The notes beneath the pieces are model-generated. The model worked only from the letters and a program-made list of their open reading frames with translations. It was not told the origin of the DNA and searched no databases. Both the position numbers and the translations under genes were made by a program. From Simplicispira sedimenti (GTDB taxonomy: Bacteria; Pseudomonadota; Gammaproteobacteria; Burkholderiales; Burkholderiaceae_C): a DNA stretch of 64,000 bases. The stretch covers positions 1 through 64,000 of the forward strand of contig NZ_JAKVIJ010000010.1 of NCBI RefSeq assembly GCF_022760965.1, written 5' to 3'. This document shows, one piece after another, positions 16,468-26,357 of this stretch. Each line of letters begins with the position of its first letter. Positions within the stretch are counted from its first letter, which is position 1.

Positions 16468-18132
16468 TCAGGCCTGCTTGCGGCGGGGTGCCGTGGTGTC
16501 CAGCATTTCGCGGGCGTGGGCCAGGGAGCGGGCGGTGGGCTTGTCGCCACCCAGCATGCGGGCAATTTCCGCGACCCGATCGTCGTCCTCGACCGCGGCC
16601 ACAGCGCTGGTGGTGGGCTCGCCACGCCGCTTGGTCACCACCAGGTGGTGGTGTGCGCTGGCAGCCACCTGTGGCAGATGGGTGACCGCCAGCACCTGCC
16701 GGTCCTGCCCGATCTGGCGCATCAAGCGGCCTACGCTGGCGGCCACGGCACCGCCCACGCCCGCGTCCACCTCGTCGAAGATCAGCGTGTCTGCGCTGCC
16801 CAAGGTGCTGGTGGCCACGGCTATGGCCAGCGAGATGCGCGAGAGCTCACCGCCCGAGGCGATCTTGCCAATGGGCCGGGGGGTGGCGCCAGGATGGCCT
16901 GCCACCAGAAAGTCGATGTCGTCCAGCCCATGGGCTGCGGGTTCGGCGGCTTGGCATACCTGCACCACAAACTGGCCGCCTGCCATGCCCAGCTCTTGCA
17001 TGGCTGCGGTGATTTCTGCCGACAGCCGGGGGGCTGCCTTGCTGCGCTGGCGCGACAGCGCCTGGGCTGCTGCCTGGTAGGCCTTGGCATGCTGCTGCAC
17101 GGCCTGCTCCAGCGTGGCCAGGTCGCTGGCGGCGTCCAGTTGTTGCAGGGCCTGTTCCCAGGATTGGCGCAGCGCGGGCAGTTCTTCTGCGGGGCGTTTG
17201 TGGCGGCGTGCCAGCGCCAGCCATTGGGCCACGCGGGCGTCCAGCTGCGCGAGCCGGTCGGGGTCGAGCTCGGTGTGGTCCAGGTAGCTATGCAGACCGT
17301 GCAAAGCGTCGTCCGTCAGCGCCAGGGCCGAAGCCAGTGTGCCAGCCAGCTCCTTGAACGCAGGCTCCAGGTGCTCCTGGCGTTGCAGGGTGTCCAGTGC
17401 CCGCGACAGCCCTGCGCGTGCACCACCATCTTCCGCATCGAGCAGGTTCACGGCGGACTGGGCAGATTCCAGCAGCGACTGGGCGTGCGTGAGCCGGGTG
17501 TGCTGGGCATTCAGGCTGTCCCACTCGCCTTCGGCGGGCGAGAGCTTGTCCATTTCGGACAGTTGCCATTGCAGCCGTTCGCGCTCTTGCTGCAACTGGT
17601 CCTGGGCACTGCGGGCCTGCGCGCAGGCCCGCAGTGCCTCGCGCCAGCGCGCCCAGCAGACCGTCACTTCGTGCGGCGACGCGCCCGCGTAGGCATCCAG
17701 CAGGTCACGCACCGCGTCGGCACGGGTCAAGCTCTGCCAGGCGTGCTGGCCGTGGATGTCGATCAGCCGCTCACCCAGGTGGCGCAACTGCGCGGCGGTA
17801 GCGGGCAGGCCGTTGATCCAGGCGCGGCTCTTGCCGGTGGCGTCGATGGTGCGTCGCAGCAGCAACTCCGGCTGGGCATCGAACCCGGATTCTTCCAGCC
17901 AGGGCGTGAGGGGCTCTGCACCGTCGAACTCGGCGCACAGGTCGGCGCGCTGTGCGCCTTCGCGCACCACTGCCGCATCGGAGCGCCCACCCAGGATGAG
18001 TTGCAAGGCCTCGATGAGGATGGACTTGCCCGCGCCCGTTTCGCCGGTCAGTGCAGTGAAGCCCTCATGCAGATCCAGCTCCAGCGTCTGGACGATCACG
18101 AAATCACGCAAAACGATGCGTTTGAGCGCCAT
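16468..18132 (-). CDS. recN: DNA repair protein RecN
   Basis: This 554-aa SMC-like ATPase acts in double-strand-break repair. The N-terminal Walker A GETGAGKS is at residues 30-37, the central coiled coils are interrupted by a short hinge, the signature SGGELSRISLA precedes Walker B LIFDEVDAGVGG, and VLAVTHLPQVA is the H-loop. It starts 2 nt after the nadK stop, so nadK-recN-rapZ is probably one transcript. No LexA box was identified by eye upstream of nadK. Confidence 0.97.
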   Translation of the reverse strand: MALKRIVLRDFVIVQTLELDLHEGFTALTGETGAGKSILIEALQLILGGRSDAAVVREGAQRADLCAEFDGAEPLTPWLEESGFDAQPELLLRRTIDATGKSRAWINGLPATAAQLRHLGERLIDIHGQHAWQSLTRADAVRDLLDAYAGASPHEVTVCWARWREALRACAQARSAQDQLQQERERLQWQLSEMDKLSPAEGEWDSLNAQHTRLTHAQSLLESAQSAVNLLDAEDGGARAGLSRALDTLQRQEHLEPAFKELAGTLASALALTDDALHGLHSYLDHTELDPDRLAQLDARVAQWLALARRHKRPAEELPALRQSWEQALQQLDAASDLATLEQAVQQHAKAYQAAAQALSRQRSKAAPRLSAEITAAMQELGMAGGQFVVQVCQAAEPAAHGLDDIDFLVAGHPGATPRPIGKIASGGELSRISLAIAVATSTLGSADTLIFDEVDAGVGGAVAASVGRLMRQIGQDRQVLAVTHLPQVAASAHHHLVVTKRRGEPTTSAVAAVEDDDRVAEIARMLGGDKPTARSLAHAREMLDTTAPRRKQA

Positions 18133-18134
18133 GC

Positions 18135-19031
18135 TCAGGATCCTCCTTCATTCCAGCGCAGCTTCTTGCGCAAGGTGTCGAAGTAATTCCACCCCCGAGG
18201 GTGCAAGAAGCGCACGCTGAATTCCGAGCGGCGCACGATGATGCGGTCGCCATGCAGCAGGGATGCCAGCGACTGCATGTCAAAGTTGGCGCTGGCATCG
18301 CGCCCGCTGACCAGTTCGATGGCCACCTCGGCCACGTCGGCCAGCACAATGGGCCGGTTGGACAGCGTGTGCGGCGCAATCGGCACCAGCACCCAGCCTG
18401 GAATGGAGGGGTGCAGCATGGGCCCGCCCGCCGACAGTGCATACGCCGTGGACCCCGTAGGCGAGGCCACGATCAGGCCGTCGGCACGCTGGTTGGCCAC
18501 GAAATGGCCATCCACCTCCACGCGCACCTCCACCATGCCCGATGTGGCGCCCCGGTTGAGCACCACATCGTTCATGGCCAATGCGTCGAACACCACACGC
18601 CCCTCGCGCTGCACCTGGGCATGCATCAGAGGGCGGTGGTCTTCCTCGTACTCGCCGCGCAGCATGGGCGTGAGCGTGGCGCGGTAGTTCTCCAGCGGAA
18701 TGTCGGTGACGAACCCCAACCGCCCCTGGTTGATGCCGATGAGCGGCGTGCCAAAGCGTGCAAGCTGGCGCCCGATGCTGAGCATGGTGCCGTCGCCCCC
18801 CACCACCAGGCCCAGGTCGCACTGCTTGCCGATGGCTTCGACGTCCAGCGTGTCGCACTGCGTCAGACCCGAGGTGGCGGCGGTTTGCGCCTCCAGCGCC
18901 ACCTCGCAGCCTTGGGCGTGCAGGAAGTGGGCAATGTCGTCCAGCACCTTGCGGGCACCGCAGGCGGCCGTGCTGGCGGCAGGGTATTGGTACTTGCCTA
19001 CCAAGGCCACATGGCGAAAGTGGAGTTTCAT
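18135..19031 (-). CDS. nadK: NAD kinase
   Basis: This 298-aa cytoplasmic enzyme phosphorylates NAD to NADP. The diacylglycerol-kinase-like motif GGDGTM is at residues 78-83, followed by LGFVTDI, MNDVVLNRG and the glycine-rich SPTGSTAYALSAGGPMLHP. The start MKLHFRHVALVGK is usual. It is divergent from hrcA with 28 nt between start codons, a conserved betaproteobacterial arrangement, so promoters of both genes overlap or lie inside the opposite gene. Confidence 0.97.
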   Translation of the reverse strand: MKLHFRHVALVGKYQYPAASTAACGARKVLDDIAHFLHAQGCEVALEAQTAATSGLTQCDTLDVEAIGKQCDLGLVVGGDGTMLSIGRQLARFGTPLIGINQGRLGFVTDIPLENYRATLTPMLRGEYEEDHRPLMHAQVQREGRVVFDALAMNDVVLNRGATSGMVEVRVEVDGHFVANQRADGLIVASPTGSTAYALSAGGPMLHPSIPGWVLVPIAPHTLSNRPIVLADVAEVAIELVSGRDASANFDMQSLASLLHGDRIIVRRSEFSVRFLHPRGWNYFDTLRKKLRWNEGGS

Positions 19032-19059
19032 GCCGAAATTACATCATTAAAATCGTGAC

Positions 19060-20064
19060 ATGCTCGATGACCGTGCCAAGTTGTTGCTCAAGACGCTGGT
19101 GGAGCGTTATATCGACGAGGGCCAACCCGTGGGCTCGCGAACGCTGTCGCGGGCCTCGGGCCTGGACCTGTCGCCCGCCACCATCCGCAATGTGATGGCC
19201 GATCTGGAGGAGCTGGGCCTCATCGTCAGCCCGCACACCTCCGCCGGACGCATCCCCACCGCCAAGGGTTACCGTCTGTTCGTGGACACCATGCTCACCG
19301 TGCAGCGCGAGCACATCACCTCGCCGCAACTCGCGCCCGAGCCCCCGCAAAAAGTCATTGCCAACGCCGCGCAGATGCTTTCCAACCTGTCGCAGTTTGT
19401 TGGCGTGGTCATGGCGCCGCGGCGTACCTCGGTGTTTCGGCAGATCGAATTCCTGCGGCTGTCGCAGCAACGCTACCTGGTCATCATCGTGTCCCCCGAC
19501 GGCGATGTGCAGAACCGCGTCATCGTTTCGGAAACCGACTTCACCCAGTCGCAACTGACCGAGGCGGCCAACTACCTCAACGCCCACTACGCGGGCATGG
19601 CCATCGAAATGGTGCGCGAGCGCCTGCGCACCGAGGTTGAGTCGCTCCAGGGCGAAATCGCCGCCCTGATGCGGGCGGCCGTCAATGTCAGCTCAGAGGC
19701 GTTGCATGAAGCGCAGGAAGAGGTGGTCTTTGCAGGTGAAAGCAAACTGCTCGCCGTCAGCGAATTCTCGCGCGACATGGGCAACCTGCGCCGTGCCTTC
19801 GAGCTGTTCGAGCAAAAGACCCAGATCCTGCGCCTGCTCGACGTCTCCAGCCAGGCCCAGGGCGTGCGCATCTTCATCGGGGGCGAGAGCCAGGTCGTAC
19901 CGTTCGAAGACCTCTCGGTCGTCAGCGCCCCGTACGAGGTCGATGGCCAGGTGGTTGGCACCCTGGGCGTGATCGGCCCCACGCGCATGCCGTACGACAA
20001 GATGATCCAGATCGTGGACATCACCTCCCGCATGGTTTCCAACGCCCTGAGCCACCAGCGCTGA
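19060..20064 (+). CDS. hrcA: Heat-inducible transcription repressor HrcA
   Basis: This 334-aa repressor binds CIRCE elements before groESL/dnaK-type operons and is kept active by GroEL. The N-terminal winged helix includes YIDEGQPVGSRTLSR and SPATIRNVMADLEELGLI; the GAF-like sensor domain follows. The start MLDDRAKLLLKTLVERYI is typical. No CIRCE (TTAGCACTC-N9-GAGTGCTAA) is seen upstream or elsewhere in the window. It is divergent from nadK. Confidence 0.97.
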   Translation: MLDDRAKLLLKTLVERYIDEGQPVGSRTLSRASGLDLSPATIRNVMADLEELGLIVSPHTSAGRIPTAKGYRLFVDTMLTVQREHITSPQLAPEPPQKVIANAAQMLSNLSQFVGVVMAPRRTSVFRQIEFLRLSQQRYLVIIVSPDGDVQNRVIVSETDFTQSQLTEAANYLNAHYAGMAIEMVRERLRTEVESLQGEIAALMRAAVNVSSEALHEAQEEVVFAGESKLLAVSEFSRDMGNLRRAFELFEQKTQILRLLDVSSQAQGVRIFIGGESQVVPFEDLSVVSAPYEVDGQVVGTLGVIGPTRMPYDKMIQIVDITSRMVSNALSHQR

Positions 20065-20139
20065 GCCGTGCGGTGCGGCGGGTAGAATCCACGCCTGTTT
20101 TTCCGCGCCGCACCGGGCCTGCTCCGGGGCGGACGCTGG

Positions 20140-21263
<1,124 letters not shown>

Positions 21264-21266
21264 GGT

Positions 21267-21545
21267 TCATTTGAGGTAGGAGCGCAGCACCTCGATCAGC
21301 TCGTCGGCGCCCTGAGTGCGTTCGGCGGCGCTGGTGATCGCGGGGTCTGCGATGTGCGCGCGCACGTGTTCTTCCAGCACCACGGTCATCAGGCCGCTGG
21401 TGGCGCCGCGCACGGCGGCGATCTGGTGCAGGATTTCGGCGCAGCCCTTTCCAGCTTCGAGCGCGCGCTCCAGGGCCTGTACCTGGCCCTGGATGCGGCG
21501 TACGCGGGCCAGCAGCTTGGCTTTGTCACGGATGGTGTGGCTCAT
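21267..21545 (-). CDS. dmeR: RcnR/CsoR-family metal-sensing repressor
   Basis: This 92-aa all-helical repressor carries H3, C35, H60 and H64, which are exactly the nickel/cobalt ligand positions of E. coli RcnR; formaldehyde sensors of the family differ. The N-terminus MSHTIRDKAKLLARV also matches RcnR. It is the first gene of a two-gene operon with dmeF, so Ni or Co is inferred to release it from the promoter and allow efflux. No strong ribosome site is visible before the ATG, and the leader may be very short. Confidence 0.88.
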   Translation of the reverse strand: MSHTIRDKAKLLARVRRIQGQVQALERALEAGKGCAEILHQIAAVRGATSGLMTVVLEEHVRAHIADPAITSAAERTQGADELIEVLRSYLK

Positions 21546-21562
21546 GGCGTGGCATTCTATAT

Positions 21563-21591
21563 GGTATAGGTGGGTAGGGTATGTTTTGCAA
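21563..21591 (-). promoter_or_regulatory. Candidate dmeRF promoter with C-tract operator
   Basis: On the minus strand TTGCAA (21591-21586) and TATACC (21568-21563) are separated by 17 nt. The spacer holds CATACCCTACCCACC. RcnR-family repressors recognise short G/C tracts flanked by A/T (for example TACT-G6-AGTA), so this C-tract between the two promoter boxes is a reasonable operator. It has not been matched to a known DmeR site. Confidence 0.4.
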
Positions 21592-21635
21592 TGTTCTGCC
21601 GATGGTGCGCAGGCAGTCGCTGGTATGGGCTGGCC

Positions 21636-23345
21636 CTATTCCTGCGCGCCTTCCACCACAAACTGCACCTTGCGCTCGCCGCGCCATTCGTTGACGTCCA
21701 GGCGCCAGGCGAGCAGGGCGCGTGCGGGCAGGGGCTCGGTGCGGCCGAACCAGATGCCGTCCACCGGCTCGCCCCGGTGGCGCAGTTTGAGCGAGAGGTG
21801 GCGTTCGCCCACCAGGCGTTGGCTGAGGATGTCCACTTCCTCGCTGAACACGGGCGGCGCAAAGCCCTGGCCCCAGACCTCGCGCTGCAGTGTGTCGGCC
21901 AGGTCGGCGCGGCGCCACTCGGGGGCCAGGGGGCCGTCGGTCTCCAGGCGGCGTGTGAGGGTGGCGGCGTCCAGCCATTCGCGGGCGACCTGGGCCAGGG
22001 CCTGCTCGAAGTCGGCAAAGCGCTCGGCGGGCACGGTGCAGCCCGCGGCCATGGCGTGGCCGCCAAAGCGCAGCAGCACGCCAGGGTGGCGCTTGGCCAC
22101 CAGGTCCAGCGCGTCGCGCAAATGAAAGCCCGCAATGGAGCGGCCCGAGCCCTTGAGCTCGTGTTCCTTGCCCGGTGCACCGCTGGCGGCAAAGACGAAG
22201 GTGGGGCGGTGCAGTTTGTCCTTGATGCGTGAGGCGACGATGCCGACCACGCCTTCGTGAAAGTCCGGGTCGAACACGCTGACGGCGGGCGGTGGCTCGT
22301 CCTGCGCGCCAAACAGATCTTCGGCCAGCAGCAGGGCCTGCTCGCGCATGCCGCCCTCGATCTCGCGGCGTTCGCGGTTGATGGCGTCGAGCTGCTGCGC
22401 CAGGTGGTCGGCGTGCGCGGCGTCGTCGGTCAGCAGGCATTCGATGCCCAGCGTCATGTCGGCCAGGCGCCCGGCGGCGTTGATGCGCGGACCCAGCGCA
22501 AAGCCGAAGTCGAAGGTGGTGGCCAGCGGGGCCTGGCGCCCAGCCACGCGCAACAGCGCGGCAATGCCCGGCGGCATCTGGCCCGCGCGGATGCGCTTGA
22601 GGCCCTGCGCCACCAGGCGGCGGTTGTTGGCGTCGAGCCGCACCACATCGGCCACGGTGCCCAGGGCGACCAGGGGCAGCAGGGGCTCCAGGCGCGGCTG
22701 CTGGGCGGCGTCGAACACGCCGCGCTGGCGCAGTTCGGCGCGCAGTTGCATGAGCACGTAGAACATCACGCCCACCCCGGCGATGGATTTGCTCGGGAAC
22801 GTGCAGCCCGGCTGGTTGGGGTTGACGATGGCGTTGGCCTGCGGCAGTTCGGCGCCGGGCAGGTGGTGGTCGGTGACCAGCACCGCCAGGCCCAGCGCCT
22901 TGGCCTGGGCCACGCCCTCGCAGCTGGCGATGCCGTTGTCCACGGTGATGAGCAGGTCGGCGCCGCGTTCCTTCACGCGCCGGGCGATAGGCGGGGTGAG
23001 GCCGTAGCCGTCCACCACGCGGTCGGGCACCAGGTAGTCCACATGCCGCGCGCCCAGCAGGCGCAGGCCGCGCACGGCCACGGCGCAGGCGGTGGCACCG
23101 TCGCAGTCGTAGTCGGCCACGATGCACAGGCGCTGGTCGCTGGCGATGGCGTCGGCCAGCAACTGGGCCGCCTGCTGCACGCCTTGCAGGCCGCTGGGCG
23201 GCAGCAGGCGGGACAGGCTGTCGTCCAGCTCGTCGCTGGTGTGCACGCCGCGTGCAGCGTACAGACGCGCCAGCAGCGGGTGCAGGCCGGCCTGCTCCAG
23301 CGCCCAGGCGGCGCGGGGCGGAATGTCTCTTGCTATTATTTTCAT
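21636..23345 (-). CDS. recJ: Single-stranded-DNA-specific exonuclease RecJ
   Basis: This 569-aa 5'-3' exonuclease acts in recombination and mismatch repair. The DHH-superfamily motifs include VADYDCDGATA (D78, D80) and VTDHHLPG, followed by SIAGVGVMFYV, the DHHA1 domain (FGGHAMAAGCTV) and a C-terminal OB fold. The ATG at 23345 overlaps the stop of the upstream gene in ATGA and lies within a GCTAT repeat. It forms an operon with the rpfE-like gene, an association also known from the Xanthomonas rpf region. Confidence 0.96.
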   Translation of the reverse strand: MKIIARDIPPRAAWALEQAGLHPLLARLYAARGVHTSDELDDSLSRLLPPSGLQGVQQAAQLLADAIASDQRLCIVADYDCDGATACAVAVRGLRLLGARHVDYLVPDRVVDGYGLTPPIARRVKERGADLLITVDNGIASCEGVAQAKALGLAVLVTDHHLPGAELPQANAIVNPNQPGCTFPSKSIAGVGVMFYVLMQLRAELRQRGVFDAAQQPRLEPLLPLVALGTVADVVRLDANNRRLVAQGLKRIRAGQMPPGIAALLRVAGRQAPLATTFDFGFALGPRINAAGRLADMTLGIECLLTDDAAHADHLAQQLDAINRERREIEGGMREQALLLAEDLFGAQDEPPPAVSVFDPDFHEGVVGIVASRIKDKLHRPTFVFAASGAPGKEHELKGSGRSIAGFHLRDALDLVAKRHPGVLLRFGGHAMAAGCTVPAERFADFEQALAQVAREWLDAATLTRRLETDGPLAPEWRRADLADTLQREVWGQGFAPPVFSEEVDILSQRLVGERHLSLKLRHRGEPVDGIWFGRTEPLPARALLAWRLDVNEWRGERKVQFVVEGAQE

Positions 23346-23388
23346 AGCTGCTCGCACACGTCAGCAAAGCGCTGTGGCCGGAAAATAC
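23332..23388 (+). repeat. GCTAT repeat, copy 3, spanning the rpfE-like stop and recJ start
   Basis: GCTATtattttcATAGCTGCtcGCac is followed by AAGCGCTGtGGCCggAAAAtac. On the minus strand the inverted repeat supplies the recJ start codon (AGCTATGAAAATAATAGC). The outer part encodes the last residues of the upstream gene. The element is therefore inside coding sequence on both sides. Confidence 0.75.
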
Positions 23389-24298
23389 TCATAATTTTTT
23401 GCACCAGGCTGCGCGGCACCTGCTGCCAGGTGAGTGCGCCGCGCTCGCCACACAGCGTCAGCCGCACGCCGTGGCCTTGCGTCGCTTGCTGGTGCAGGGC
23501 GGCCAGGGCCGTGGCGTCCAGCGTTTGCCAGGCCTGCGCCCAGGCGGGCCAGTCGCCACGCAGGGCGGCGTCCTGCAGGCGGGCATCGACCTGGGGCACC
23601 GTGGCGGTGGAGGGGGGCGGTGTGTCCAGGCGGCCCGCGCCATGCACCCAGAAGGCGTTGACCGGCGGCAGGCCCTGGGCTTCGCGGGCGTCGTTCCAGG
23701 GGTGGGTGTAGAGCAGCATCTGCATCTCGCTGTGCAGGCGGCGCATCGGGTGGGCCTTGTGCTCGCCCGGCAGCCAGTGCGACACATCGCGGTGCAGCAC
23801 GCGCTCGACCGAGGCGGTGGCCAGGTCGGCCAGCGTGTCGCCCTGGGCCAGCCAGCGTGTGGGGCGGTCGTAGTGCAGGGTGACGCCGTCCTGCGCGAAC
23901 CAGGGCGCCAGCACCTCCAGCAGCGCGCGCGAGGCCGCCTCGTCCAGGCGCAGCGCGGCCGGGTCGGACAGCGTGACGTGGTCGGTGCGTACCTGCCAGT
24001 GGCAGGGCGTGACAAAAGCCCAGGCGCTGTGCAGGGCGTCCTGCGTGCGCCCGCGCTGGTGCAGCTCCCAGGCGGCCCAGGGCGTGCGCCCGTCGCCATC
24101 GGGCAGGCCCAGGGCGCGGGCCTGCGCGCGCTCGTGCGGGGCGCTCAGGGCGTCGTCGGGGCTTTGGGTGTTGTCCTGAAGTGTCAGGCGCTGGAGCAGC
24201 GCGTCCAGGTGCGGCAGGCGCAGGTTCTGCAAGGCCTGGCGGCAGGCGTCGCTGGGGTGGGCGGCGTAGGGAATGATGAGGTGCGGGGTGTCCGGCAT
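23342..24298 (-). CDS. RpfE-like / phosphoglycerate-mutase-like protein
   Basis: This 318-aa cytoplasmic protein is of a family annotated variously as regulatory protein RpfE type or phosphoglycerate mutase. The N-terminal LIIPYAAH, the HWQVRTDHVTLSDP region and the HSEMQMLLYTHPWNDARE segment with LPPVNAFWVHGAG are the conserved stretches. The biochemical role is not established. The start at 24298 is set by MPDTPHLIIPYA; longer starts upstream would overlap divergent lolC. It is coupled to recJ by an ATGA overlap. Confidence 0.7.
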   Translation of the reverse strand: MPDTPHLIIPYAAHPSDACRQALQNLRLPHLDALLQRLTLQDNTQSPDDALSAPHERAQARALGLPDGDGRTPWAAWELHQRGRTQDALHSAWAFVTPCHWQVRTDHVTLSDPAALRLDEAASRALLEVLAPWFAQDGVTLHYDRPTRWLAQGDTLADLATASVERVLHRDVSHWLPGEHKAHPMRRLHSEMQMLLYTHPWNDAREAQGLPPVNAFWVHGAGRLDTPPPSTATVPQVDARLQDAALRGDWPAWAQAWQTLDATALAALHQQATQGHGVRLTLCGERGALTWQQVPRSLVQKIMSIFRPQRFADVCEQL

Positions 24299-24334
24299 GC
24301 CGGGTATTTTGCGGGATGCCACAATCGCGCTCTC

Positions 24335-25583
24335 ATGCAGATCCCCTACGAACTGGCCCTGGGCTGGCGCTACACGCGCGCGGGCCGCGCCACGCGGCGC
24401 AATGGCTTTATTTCTTTCATCTCGGGCGTGTCCATGCTGGGCATCGCGCTCGGGGTGGCGGCGCTCATCATCGTGCTGTCGGTGATGAACGGTTTTCAGA
24501 AAGAAGTGCGCGACCGCATGCTCAGCGTGGTCTCGCACATCGAGATTTTTGCGCCCGGCGGCGCGGCCATGCCCGATGTGCAGCGCACGTTGACGGAGGC
24601 ACGCCAGCACCCGCAGGTGGTGGGCGCGGCGCCGTTTGTCTCGGCGCAGGCACTGCTGGCGCGCGGCGAGGACATGAAGGGTGCGCTGGTGCGCGGCATC
24701 GACCCGGCGCGCGAGCCCGAGGTCACCGACCTGGTGGCGGGCAGCCAGGGCGAGGCGCTGGCGCAACTGGTGCCGGGCGAGTTCCGCGTGGTGCTGGGCG
24801 GCGAGCTGGCGCGCATGCTGGGCGTGCGCCGGGGCGATGTGGTCACGCTGATCGCGCCCACCGGCCAGGTCACGCCCGCGGGCGTGGTGCCGCGCATCAA
24901 GCAGATGCTGGTGGCGGGCACCTTCGATTCGGGCCACTACGAATACGACTCCACCCTGGTGCTGCTGCACCACGAGGACGCGCAGCGCATCTTCCGCCTT
25001 GAAGGGCCCACGGGCATCCGCCTGAAGCTGCGCAACCTGCACGAGGCGCGCAGCGTGGCGCTGGACCTGGCGGGCAGCCTGAGCGGCGATCTGCGCATCC
25101 GCGACTGGACGCAGCAGAACCGCACCTGGTTCGCCGCTGTGCAGCTGGAAAAACGCATGATGTTCATCATCCTCACGCTGATCGTGGCCGTGGCGGCGTT
25201 CAACCTGGTGTCCACGCTGGTGATGACGGTGCAGGACAAGCGTGCCGACATCGCCATCCTGCGCACCCTGGGCGCGAGCCCGCGCAGCATCATGGGCATC
25301 TTCGTGGTGCAGGGCGCGATGGTGGGCGTCATCGGTACGCTGGCCGGGCTGCTGCTGGGCCTCTCCATCGCCTTCAACATCGACGTGATCGTGCCCGCCA
25401 TCGAGCAAATGCTGAGCGCCAGCTTTTTGCCCAAGGACATCTACCTCATCAGCCGCATGCCCAGCGACCCGCAGCCTGCCGACATCGTGCCGGTGGGCGT
25501 GATCTCGCTGGTGCTGGCCTTCGTGGCCACGCTGTACCCGAGCTGGCGCGCCAGCCGCGTCAACCCTGCCGAGGCTCTTCGCT

Positions 25584-25591
<8 letters not shown>
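24335..25591 (+). CDS. lolC: Lipoprotein-releasing ABC permease (LolC/LolE/LolF type)
   Basis: This 418-aa inner-membrane permease is part of the LolCDE/LolFD complex that extracts lipoproteins and passes them to LolA. Four membrane helices are visible: one after residue 25 (FISFISGVSMLGIALGV) and three near the C-terminus. The large periplasmic MacB-like domain lies between. The FtsX-type coupling region near the end (RADIAILRTLGASP) is clear. No second permease gene follows, so a LolF homodimer with LolD is inferred. The TAA overlaps the lolD start by 8 nt. Confidence 0.95.
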
Positions 25592-26324
<733 letters not shown>

Positions 26325-26357
26325 CGCGATCGCAGGCGCAATTCGCCGTCCGCCTGC

